A stretch of 64,000 nt of DNA. Origin: Burkholderia humptydooensis. Lineage in GTDB: Bacteria > Pseudomonadota > Gammaproteobacteria > Burkholderiales > Burkholderiaceae. The position numbers and the translations under genes were made by a program. Where the stretch lies: positions 1,612,001 through 1,676,000 of the forward strand of contig NZ_CP013382.1 in the NCBI RefSeq assembly GCF_001513745.1, read 5' to 3'. The notes below the pieces were generated by a model, which did not search any database, was not told where the DNA came from, and saw only the letters and a list, made by a program, of their open reading frames with translations. Each line of letters starts with the position of its first letter. Position 1 is the stretch's first letter. Shown here one piece after another: positions 43,541 to 51,045 of the stretch.

Positions 43541-44572
43541 ATGACGGACACCATGCGCGTATGGCAATTGCCCGAATTCGGCATCGACAGGCTCGAACAG
43601 GCCGAGCGCCCGATTCCGTCGCCAGGCGCGGGGCAACTGCTCGTGCGCGTCGCCGCCGTATCGCTGAACTACCGCGACAAGCTCGTCGCGAACGGCGAGT
43701 TGCTGCCGCAGCGGCCGCCGATGCCGTTCGTGCCCGCATCCGACATGTGCGGCGAGGTGGTGGCGACAGGCGCGCGCGTCGCGCGCTTTCGCGCGGGCGA
43801 CCGCGTGATCGGCAACTTCTGGACGCAATGGCTCGACGGCGCGCCGCCCGCCGAGATGCACGAGCACGGCCTGTCGCTCGGCGGGCCGCTGCCCGGCGTG
43901 CTCGCCGACTACGTCTTGCTGCACGAATCCGCGGCGGTGCGCGCGCCCGACACGCTGTCCGACCTCGACGCGTCGACGCTGCCGATCGCCGCGCTGACCG
44001 CGTGGGTCGCGCTCGTCGAGGACGGCGCGTTGCAGCCGGATCAGACGGTGCTGGTTCAGGGCACGGGCGGCGTCGCGCTGTTCGGCTTGCAGATCGCCGC
44101 CGCGCTCGGCGCGCGCGTGATCGTCACGTCGCGCGATGCGGCGAAGCTCGCGCGCGCCGAAGCGCTCGGCGCGTGGGCGACGATCGACACGGCCCGCACG
44201 CCGGCGTGGGCCGAACGCGCGCTCGAGCTGACGCGCGGCCGCGGCGTCGACCACGTGATTGAGCTGATCGGCGGCGATAACGTCCGGCAGTCGGTCCGCG
44301 CGCTCGCGGACGGCGGCCGGATCACGCAGGTCGGGCTGCTCGCGTCGCCGGAGATTCGGCTCGACGCGGTGCCGCTGATGTTGCGGCGCGCGACGCTGCA
44401 CGGAATTTCAGTCGGCAGCCGGCGCGCGCTCGAAGCGCTCGTTGCGGCCATCGACGCGCATCGGCTGAAGCCGGTCATCGATACGGTCTACGCGTTCGGC
44501 GACGCGCGGCGCGCGTTCGCGCATCTCGAGCGCGGGCCGTTCGGCAAGATCGTCGTCCGCGTGCGCGACTGA
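43541..44572 (+). CDS. zinc-type/quinone-oxidoreductase MDR family protein
   Basis: A 343-residue medium-chain dehydrogenase/reductase. It has the GroES-like N-terminal domain ([15 protein letters not shown]), a Rossmann domain with [28 protein letters not shown], and lacks the Cys cluster for structural zinc, suggesting a zinc-free quinone-oxidoreductase-like NADP(H) enzyme. The start follows AGGGGA. It is divergent from a LysR gene, with 136 bp between starts. Confidence 0.9.
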   Translation: MTDTMRVWQLPEFGIDRLEQAERPIPSPGAGQLLVRVAAVSLNYRDKLVANGELLPQRPPMPFVPASDMCGEVVATGARVARFRAGDRVIGNFWTQWLDGAPPAEMHEHGLSLGGPLPGVLADYVLLHESAAVRAPDTLSDLDASTLPIAALTAWVALVEDGALQPDQTVLVQGTGGVALFGLQIAAALGARVIVTSRDAAKLARAEALGAWATIDTARTPAWAERALELTRGRGVDHVIELIGGDNVRQSVRALADGGRITQVGLLASPEIRLDAVPLMLRRATLHGISVGSRRALEALVAAIDAHRLKPVIDTVYAFGDARRAFAHLERGPFGKIVVRVRD

Positions 44573-44666
44573 GCGGATGTCGCCCGCGTCGGCGCGCCGG
44601 CCCTCGGGCGGGGCGGCGAACAGCCGATCAGGCAATCGGCCGACTACCCGACGCCCGACGCCCGCG

Positions 44667-45344
44667 TCAAGCCTCCCGCAGCACGCGCTCGACCGCCGCG
44701 ACGGCCGCCTGCGCGCCGCCGTACAGGGTCGCACCGTGCAGCACGTAGCCGCGCTCGCCCACCGTCAGCAGCAGTTGCGGCACGCCTGACGCGCCGAGCC
44801 GCTGCATCGCCTGCTGCGTGCGGGCGATGCGTTCGGCCGTCGCGCTCGCGAGCGCGGCGTCGGTGTCGATCCGGCGCGCGAGCGCGTCGGCGTCGATCGT
44901 CACCCCGCCCGCCCGCGCCGCGACGTCCGCCGCGACGCGCGCGAGCACGTCCGGGCGCGCGGTGTCGAGGCCGTCGACGTAGCGCGCGAGCTGGATCGCT
45001 TCGAGCAGCGGCCGCTCGAGCCGCGCGTCGATGCCCCCCAGCGCGGTCAATGCGCGGTTCGCGGGCCCGGAATCGAAACGCACGCCGCCGCGCTGCAGCA
45101 CCTGCTCGCGATACGCGTGCGTGAAGCGCTGGCCCGTCATCTGCGCGATGCGCTGATCGTTGCGCCACGCGTACTCGCCCCATTCGGGCGTCAGCTCGCG
45201 CGCGCCTTCGCCGGTGAAGAGCCCCGACGGCATCAGCTCGAGCACGCCGGGGTGCGCGGCGTCGAGCCCGGCGAGCGCGGGCGCGCTCGCATAGCACCAG
45301 CCGCACAGCGGATCGAAGAAATACTGAAGCAGGAATTGGTTCAT
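44667..45344 (-). CDS. DsbA-family thioredoxin-fold protein (FrnE-like)
   Basis: A 225-residue thioredoxin-fold protein with active site FFDPLCGWCYASAPA (CGWC) near residue 14. There is no signal peptide, so it is cytoplasmic, unlike DsbA, and closer to the FrnE/2-hydroxychromene-isomerase-like group. The long helical insert and the cis-Pro stretch ASGVPQLLLTVGERGYVLHG are typical. It is divergent from the LysR gene at 45453, 108 bp away, which probably controls it. Confidence 0.88.
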   Translation of the reverse strand: MNQFLLQYFFDPLCGWCYASAPALAGLDAAHPGVLELMPSGLFTGEGARELTPEWGEYAWRNDQRIAQMTGQRFTHAYREQVLQRGGVRFDSGPANRALTALGGIDARLERPLLEAIQLARYVDGLDTARPDVLARVAADVAARAGGVTIDADALARRIDTDAALASATAERIARTQQAMQRLGASGVPQLLLTVGERGYVLHGATLYGGAQAAVAAVERVLREA

Positions 45345-45452
45345 CGCGGTCGCTCGTTTGCCAAGACAAGGAAAGTGGAGCGAGTCTATTCGATATCCAT
45401 TCGATCAAATAGAATGTACGAGTCGACAATTTGTTGCATGGATTGAGCGAAT

Positions 45453-46352
45453 ATGGACCGAATCACCGCGATGCGGGTGTTCGTCGAAACGGCCGAGCGC
45501 GGCAGCGTATCGGCCGCCGCGCAGCATCTGGACATGTCGCGCGCGATGGCGTCGCGCTACGTCGCGTTCATCGAACAATGGACGGGCGCGCGGCTGCTGC
45601 ACCGGACGACGCGGCGCCTGACGCTGACCGCGGCGGGCGCGCAGATGCTGCCGCTCTGCCGCGACATGCTCGGGCTCGCCGATCACGTCGCGACCGTCGT
45701 CGCGGAGCCGGGCGACGCGCCGCGCGGCGCGCTGAGGATCACCGCGAGCGCGATCTTCGCGCAGACGCACGTGACCGACGCGGTGCTCGACTACCTGGCC
45801 CGCTACCCGGCCGTGTCGGTCGATCTGCTCGTCACCGACCGCACCGCCGATCTCGTCGACGAACGGATCGATCTGGCCATCCGGATCACGAACGAGGTCG
45901 ACCCGAGCCTGATCGCGCGGCGGCTCGGCACGTGCCGCTCGGTGCTGTGCGCGTCGCCCGGCTACCTGGCCGAGCACGGCGCGCCGAAGCGGCCGCACGA
46001 TCTCGCGCGGCACAACTGCCTGACGTATGCCTATTTCGGGCAGAGCCTGTGGCACCTGACGCGCGACGGCGAGCCGGCGACGGTGCCCGTGCAGGGCAAT
46101 CTGAGCGCGAACGACGCGCTCGTGCTGTTGCGCGCGGCGATCAAGGGCGGCGGCGTCGCGCTGCTGCCGACGTTCGCGGCGGCCGAGCCGGTCCGCGCGG
46201 GCGCGCTCGTGCGCGTGCTGCCCGACTGCGCGGCGCCCGATCTCGGCATCTACGCGGTCTACGCGTCGCGCAAGCAGATGCCGCTCGCGATGCGCACGAT
46301 GATCGATTTCCTCGCCGAGCGTTTCGGCGACACGCCCGCGTGGGACGCGTAG
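45453..46352 (+). CDS. LysR-family regulator of the DsbA-like gene
   Basis: A 299-residue LysR protein with HTH SVSAAAQHLDMSRAMASRYVAFIEQWTGARLLHRTTRRLTLT and the usual periplasmic-binding-protein-like effector domain (LVDERIDLAIRITNEVDPSLIARRLG). The divergent arrangement with the FrnE-like gene suggests it regulates that gene, perhaps in response to oxidative or aromatic stress. Confidence 0.92.
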   Translation: MDRITAMRVFVETAERGSVSAAAQHLDMSRAMASRYVAFIEQWTGARLLHRTTRRLTLTAAGAQMLPLCRDMLGLADHVATVVAEPGDAPRGALRITASAIFAQTHVTDAVLDYLARYPAVSVDLLVTDRTADLVDERIDLAIRITNEVDPSLIARRLGTCRSVLCASPGYLAEHGAPKRPHDLARHNCLTYAYFGQSLWHLTRDGEPATVPVQGNLSANDALVLLRAAIKGGGVALLPTFAAAEPVRAGALVRVLPDCAAPDLGIYAVYASRKQMPLAMRTMIDFLAERFGDTPAWDA

Positions 46353-46652
46353 ACGCGCGGCACCGCGTCCCGGCGGTACGGCGGCGTGAAGCGGCAAGGT
46401 GACGCGGCAACGTGAAGCGGGACGAATCATCGCGAACCGGGCAAGCGCCGACGCAAGGCCCGGCCGCGTCCGCACGGCGTCGGAGCATCGACAAAACGCG
46501 CGACGACACCAAAACGAAAAACGGCGGCCACGCGCACTACCGCCGCGCGTGGCCGCCGCCGAGACGAGACGCCAAGGCTCGCACCGCGCGAACCCCGGTC
46601 TTCCCGCAGGAGCGCAGTACACCGGGCCTTGCCCGCCGCGCCCCCGTTCGCG
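46353..46652. other. gene-free region between LysR and fliD
   Basis: 300 bp without a recognisable gene. The only feature I can support is the minus-strand hairpin and T-rich tail that ends the fliD transcript. Confidence 0.6.
46510..46557 (-). terminator. intrinsic terminator of the fliD-like gene
   Basis: A 13-bp perfect stem (46523-46535 with 46545-46557, GGCGGCCACGCGC and its complement, 9-nt loop) is followed on the minus strand by GTTTTTCGTTTT. It lies about 95 nt after the fliD stop codon. Confidence 0.8.
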
Positions 46653-48194
46653 TCACTTGTTGTTCGCGAGCGCGCCCGAGCTGTTCGCGCCGCCGAACAG
46701 TTGCGTCAGATAGTTGGTGTTCTGCTGCATCCGCGCCATCAGCGCGTCGAGCGCGGTGAACTGCGCCTTGTACTGCGCGGTCAACTGCGTGGCGTAGGTC
46801 TCGAGCCGCGCCTGCCGCTGCGCGATGCTCTTCATGTCGCGGTCGATCGCATTCGAGCGGATGTCGAACGAACCGTCCTTGCGCAAATGCACGTCGAGCG
46901 CCTTCGTGACCTGCGCGCCGATGCCGTTCGTCTTGTTGAAGAGCGCCTCCACCGCCTGCGGATCGTTCTGCAGCGCTTCGTTCAGCTTGGCCTTGTCGAC
47001 GATCAGCGCGCCTTCCGGCTGCTTGTCGCCGGGGCGCGCGAACGTGATGCCGAGCGCCGCGAGCGACGCGCGCTTGTTGTCGCCGTGCGGCACGCCGCCG
47101 CCGACGATGTGCGCAAGCGAATTGCGAATGCCGTTGAGCATCGAATCGCCGATCATCGGGCCGCCCTGCTGCCCCGGCTTCGCCGTCTTGTCGAACGACG
47201 TGAGCTGCCCCATCGTGCCGATCATCGAGTTGTACAGGTCGACGAAGTTCGTCACCGTGCGCGCCTGGCCGTCGATGTCGCGGGCGATCGACAGCGTCTG
47301 CGGCGCGCCGATCGCCTCCTCGGTCACGTTGATCGTCACGCCCGCGATCACGCCCTTGACCGCGTTGTCCGCGCTGCGCGCGGTGATCACGCCGCCCACC
47401 GTGACGATCGCATCCTGCGCGAAGTCGCTTTGCTTCCATGCGTCGCCCGCCGACGTGATCGCCGACTTGCCGCCCTTGCCGTCGGCCGTCGACTGGACCG
47501 CGAGCCCCGACAGGCCCGCGTCGTCCTTCACGTTCGCCACGCTCACGTTGATCACGTTCGCGCTGCCCGACGCGCTCGAGCGCAGCACGAGGTGCGCGCC
47601 GTCGGTGCCCGTCACGACCGTCGCGGTCACGCCGGGGTTGTTCTTCGCCGAGTTGATCGCGGCCGCGATGCCGGCGGGGGTGTTGTTCGCCGCGTCGATG
47701 TCGATCGACGTCGAGCGGTCGCCGACCTTGAGCGTCAGCGTGCCTGAGCCGAGCTGCTGCTTCGGATCGAAGCCGGCCGACACGAGCGTCTGCGAGCGCG
47801 CGATCTGCTTGACCTCGACCTGATAGCTGCCGGCGACCGTGCCCTTGTCCATCGTCGCGGCGAGCCCCTTGCCGCTCGCCTTCGACGTGAATTGCTGCGC
47901 GAGCATGCCGTCGGACAGCGGCTCGACGCCCGTCTTCAGGTTGCTGAGCGCGAGCTTGAGCGCACCGAGCGCCGAGATCTGCGTGCTGTTCCAGGCCGCC
48001 TGGTTCTTGATCTCCGCGGCCTGGCCCGCCGTCTTCGCGTTGACGAGCACTGACACGAGCCCGCTCACGTCCATTGCCGTCTTGCCCGTGGCGCCGTTGA
48101 TCAGCGACTGCGCGGCATCCTGTATTTGCGACCAGACATCGCTTTGCGTACTGGCCGCCAGCAGCGCATTGGTCCCCGTTTGGGTGATCGCCAT
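46653..48194 (-). CDS. fliD: flagellar hook-associated protein 2 (filament cap), orphan copy
   Basis: A 513-residue FliD-type protein. The N-terminal D0/D1 helices (MDVSGLVSVLVNAKTAGQAAEI, NSTQISALGALKLALSNLKTG), the FliD_N pattern GSYQVEVKQIARSQTLVSAGF and the C-terminal FliD_C region (SMIGTMGQLTSFDKTAKPGQQGGPMIGDSMLNGIRNSL...LGITF) are intact, with a helical tail. FliD caps the growing flagellin filament. The first 35 residues (LLAASTQSDVWSQIQ) are an atypical extension. No other flagellar gene is in the window, so this is probably a second copy. A strong G-rich ribosome site precedes it. Confidence 0.9.
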   Translation of the reverse strand: MAITQTGTNALLAASTQSDVWSQIQDAAQSLINGATGKTAMDVSGLVSVLVNAKTAGQAAEIKNQAAWNSTQISALGALKLALSNLKTGVEPLSDGMLAQQFTSKASGKGLAATMDKGTVAGSYQVEVKQIARSQTLVSAGFDPKQQLGSGTLTLKVGDRSTSIDIDAANNTPAGIAAAINSAKNNPGVTATVVTGTDGAHLVLRSSASGSANVINVSVANVKDDAGLSGLAVQSTADGKGGKSAITSAGDAWKQSDFAQDAIVTVGGVITARSADNAVKGVIAGVTINVTEEAIGAPQTLSIARDIDGQARTVTNFVDLYNSMIGTMGQLTSFDKTAKPGQQGGPMIGDSMLNGIRNSLAHIVGGGVPHGDNKRASLAALGITFARPGDKQPEGALIVDKAKLNEALQNDPQAVEALFNKTNGIGAQVTKALDVHLRKDGSFDIRSNAIDRDMKSIAQRQARLETYATQLTAQYKAQFTALDALMARMQQNTNYLTQLFGGANSSGALANNK

Positions 48195-48308
48195 CGAATT
48201 ACCCCCGTTTGTGTGGTTGGTTTATTTCATGGTCATTCGTAATATGAAAGCATATCGCAATTATTGGAATCAGTTTGTGAAGATTGTTGTAAGCGTTGAT
48301 TCAGGCGG

Positions 48309-49058
48309 TCACCGCGCCGCATCGCTTGCCCCCGGGTTCGCGCGCGCGCCGGCGGGCGACGATGCGGCGGCATCCCGATCGGGCGTCGGCGGGGATGAGG
48401 GACGAGCGCCCGGCGCGTCGCCGGCCGCCCGGGATTCCGGCGAAGACCTCGTTCGAAGCCCCGGCGACGACTCCGTCGGCCCGGTCGACTCGCGCGTCTG
48501 CGTCTGTGCCTCCGTCTGCGCCTGCGCTTCGCCCGCGCCGCCCCGCCCCGGCTCCGCCATCCGGTAGCGAAAATCGCAATGCGTGCCGCCCTGCATCAGC
48601 GTGCGCGTGCGCGTCAACGCGATGCGCGGGTCGTAGCCCTCGATGAACACGCTGTCGCGCGCGCAGCTCAGCAGATGCCCGATCTCGGCAAGGCCCATCT
48701 CGCGATACATCTGCGCATACGCGCAGCGGCGCACGTCGTAGTCGTAATGCGTGTCGTCCGCGTGGCGCACGTCGACGTCGAGCGCATCGTCCTTCTCCCA
48801 CAGCGCCTGCAGCGCGGCGAACGACGCGATGCTCGTGCCGCCCAGCTCCTTCGCTGCGAACGCGCGACCCGCGTCGAGCGCCGCGCCGCGCACCGCCTCC
48901 GCGATCACCGCCTGCGCGCGCTCGACGCCGAACTCGCGCTTCATGATCTCGTAGATCGGCTTGATGATCTCCGCCTCGATGCGCCGCCGCGCGAGGATGC
49001 CGAGCGGCTCGCCGTCCGCCGCGCCGCCCGCGGCCGGATGGATGGGAATGATCGTCAT
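48309..49058 (-). CDS. ATC-hydrolase-family protein with long disordered tail
   Basis: A 249-residue protein. Residues about 15-165 match the L-2-amino-thiazoline-4-carboxylic acid hydrolase family (RRRIEAEIIKPIYEIMKREFGVERAQAVI, YAQMYREMGLAEIGHLLSCARDSVFIEGYDP, GGTHCDFRYRM). In other bacteria such enzymes open ATC on the way to cysteine. The last 80 residues are a low-complexity Gly/Ala/Ser/Pro/Thr-rich tail absent from the family. The start follows AGGAG. It lies 22 nt downstream of the decayed binding-protein gene and may once have been in its operon. Confidence 0.85.
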   Translation of the reverse strand: MTIIPIHPAAGGAADGEPLGILARRRIEAEIIKPIYEIMKREFGVERAQAVIAEAVRGAALDAGRAFAAKELGGTSIASFAALQALWEKDDALDVDVRHADDTHYDYDVRRCAYAQMYREMGLAEIGHLLSCARDSVFIEGYDPRIALTRTRTLMQGGTHCDFRYRMAEPGRGGAGEAQAQTEAQTQTRESTGPTESSPGLRTRSSPESRAAGDAPGARPSSPPTPDRDAAASSPAGARANPGASDAAR

Positions 49059-49080
49059 CGGTGTGTCTCCTGGATTGCCG

Positions 49081-49861
49081 TCATTTCGATGCGTTCGCGA
49101 CTTTCGTCGAGTCCGTCGAGTCCGTCGAGTCCGTCGAGTCCGTCGAACCGGGCGAGCCCGATTGCGCGCCGCCCTCAGCGTTGCCGTTCGCGCCGACGCC
49201 GCCCAGCACATCGACCGCCCCCCACTTGCCGCCGCCCGCGCGATAGATCGTGAACGCCGGGTCGCGCAGATTGCCTTCGGCGTCGAACGCGATCGCGCCG
49301 CCGTTCGCGTCCACGCTCTTCACGAACCGATCCGCGAGCCCCGCGCCGAACGCGGTGCGCTCGTCAATCACGGCGATCCGTTTCGCGCCCAGCGTCTTCA
49401 CGACGTACGCGCCCGCATACGCGCCGCTCGCGTCGTCATGGCCGACGATCCGGAACGCGGTCGGATAGCCTTGCCGCGTGTACTGGCGCCCCGTCGACGC
49501 CGATCACCCGCCGCTCGACGAGCTGCTGCGCAACCGTCACCGCGGCGCGCGGGTCGGACTGGTCGTCGGCGGCGACGAGCCGGTACACGACCGGCTTGCC
49601 GCCGAGCGTCGAATGGCGGCTGTTCGCGTCGTCGAGCGCGAGCTGTGCGCCGTTCTGCAGATCCTTGCCGATGCGCGCCGACGGGCCGGTCAACGGCGCG
49701 GCGAGGCCGATCAGCACCGTCTGCGGCGCGAGCCGGCCGACCTCGCCGGATTCAGCGGATTCGGCTGCGCGGGCAGGCGCTTGCGCTTGCGCGGCGGACG
49801 CGGAAAAGACGGCGGCGCCCCAAAGCGCGACGCCGGGCGACAACATGGCGGGAAATTTCAT
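49081..49861 (-). pseudogene. decayed branched-chain-amino-acid-type ABC binding protein (LivK family)
   Basis: Two fragments of one periplasmic binding protein remain. The 5' part begins MKFPAMLSPGVALWG (signal peptide) and reads IGLAAPLTGPSARIGKDLQNGAQLALDDAN...VAQQLVERRVIGV. Near 49500 the frame shifts and about 35 family residues are missing; reading resumes with YTRQGYPTAFRIVGHDD...KTLGAKRIAVIDERTAFGAGLADRFVKSV. A second, in-frame gap of roughly 150 residues then joins directly to AFDAEGNLRDPAFTIYRAGGGKW, the normal C-terminal segment. A Ser-Thr-Asp repeat follows. Deletion sizes are estimated from the usual family length. Confidence 0.85.
49105..49149. repeat. 9-bp tandem repeat (CGTCGAGTC)n
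   Basis: Four perfect copies and one degenerate copy of a 9-bp unit, encoding Ser-Thr-Asp repeats near the end of the decayed binding protein gene on the minus strand. Such short tandem repeats are variable between strains in the pseudomallei group. Confidence 0.95.
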
Positions 49862-49913
49862 CTGGGAGCGGAACCTGGAGATCGAAGAGAAATAAGAAGA
49901 GCGCGCACCACAC

Positions 49914-49997
49914 ATGAAAAATATTAAATATCTGGAATCAATGTCTGCAAATATTCAATTGTTCGATATTTATGCCGATACCGCGCCAGCGCATTAA
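49914..49997 (+). CDS. possible 27-codon AT-rich ORF
   Basis: An ATG-started frame of 27 codons, beginning MKNIKYLESMSANIQ, uses AAA, AAT, ATT and TTG codons that are rare in this genome. No clear ribosome-binding site precedes it. It lies in the AT-rich gap between the pseudogene and the LysR gene and may be a remnant of foreign DNA or simply chance in an AT-rich region. Confidence 0.2.
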   Translation: MKNIKYLESMSANIQLFDIYADTAPAH

Positions 49998-50081
49998 GAC
50001 ATTGTATTCAAGCCAGTTTTTTTCATTTTCGCAACGAAAGACGTTTCGATAAAATTCGATACATGAAAAAATATCGAACGA

Positions 50082-50972
50082 TTGACCAATGATCCGCCAT
50101 TGCGCGCCGTGCGCGCGTTCGAGGCGTTCGCGCGGGTCGGCTCGGTCACGGCCGCGGCGGCCGAGCTCGACATCACGCCGTCCGCGGTCAGCCACCAGTT
50201 GCAGTTGCTGGAGACTTTCGTGCAGACGCCGCTCACGCTGCGCGACGGCCGCACGCTCAGGCTCACCGACGAAGGGCGCGACTACTACCGGTCGATCAGC
50301 GCCGCGTTCTCGGTGCTGCGCAGCGCGACCGGCTCCGTTCGCGACCGCTCGTCGCTGCGGCAGATCACGATCAGCCTGATTCCGCTGTTCGGGACCGGCT
50401 GGTTCGTCCCGCGCCTGCACGCGTTCCTCGCGGAGAACCAGGACGTCGACGTGACGGTGCTGTACGCGCACCACCGCAACTACCTGAGTGACGCGTCGGA
50501 CCTGTCGATCCGCTTCGGCGTCGGCGACTGGCGCGGCTATCGGTGCGAGCGGCTGGTGTCGGGCGCGGTCGTGCCCGTATGCAGCCCCGCGTTCGCGCGC
50601 CGCCAAGGGCCGTTCAGGCGGCCCGCCGACCTCGCCGCCGCGCCGCTCGTGCACGACGAGGATCGCAATACGTGGGTCAACTGGTTCCAGCGCGCGGGCG
50701 TGAAACACGTCACGCGCACGGTCGGCCCCCTGTTCGAGGATGGTCAGTTGACGCTCGCCGCAGCGCGCGCGGGGCTCGGCGCGGCGCTTTTGCGCGTGCC
50801 GCTGATCGAGCGGGAACTGGCGAACGGCGAACTCGTCACGCTGTTCGACCACACGCTCGACGACGGCCGCGACTACTATCTGTGCACGCGCGCGAATGCG
50901 GACCTGCCGGACGGCGCGCAGCGGCTCGCCGACTGGTTGAGGCAATCGATGGGAAAGCGCGAAGCGGGTTGA
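50082..50972 (+). CDS. LysR-family regulator (GcvA-like), TTG start
   Basis: A 296-residue LysR protein of the GcvA/AmpR-like group: PPLRAVRAFEAFARVGSVTAAAAELDITPSAVSHQLQLLE, then an effector domain (ITISLIPLFGTGWFVPRLHAFLAENQDVDV). The frame has a stop at 50064, so initiation must use the TTG at 50082 or a later codon. Overlapping it out of frame is a nine-codon ATG ORF (MKKYRTIDQ, 50063-50092). It is divergent from the decayed binding-protein gene, which may have been its target. Confidence 0.88.
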   Translation: MTNDPPLRAVRAFEAFARVGSVTAAAAELDITPSAVSHQLQLLETFVQTPLTLRDGRTLRLTDEGRDYYRSISAAFSVLRSATGSVRDRSSLRQITISLIPLFGTGWFVPRLHAFLAENQDVDVTVLYAHHRNYLSDASDLSIRFGVGDWRGYRCERLVSGAVVPVCSPAFARRQGPFRRPADLAAAPLVHDEDRNTWVNWFQRAGVKHVTRTVGPLFEDGQLTLAAARAGLGAALLRVPLIERELANGELVTLFDHTLDDGRDYYLCTRANADLPDGAQRLADWLRQSMGKREAG

Positions 50973-51045
50973 GACGCCGGGCAGCTCGAACGATGCCGCG
51001 CATGCCGCACATGCCGCACGATGGGCGATCCGCGCGGCCGTCGCG

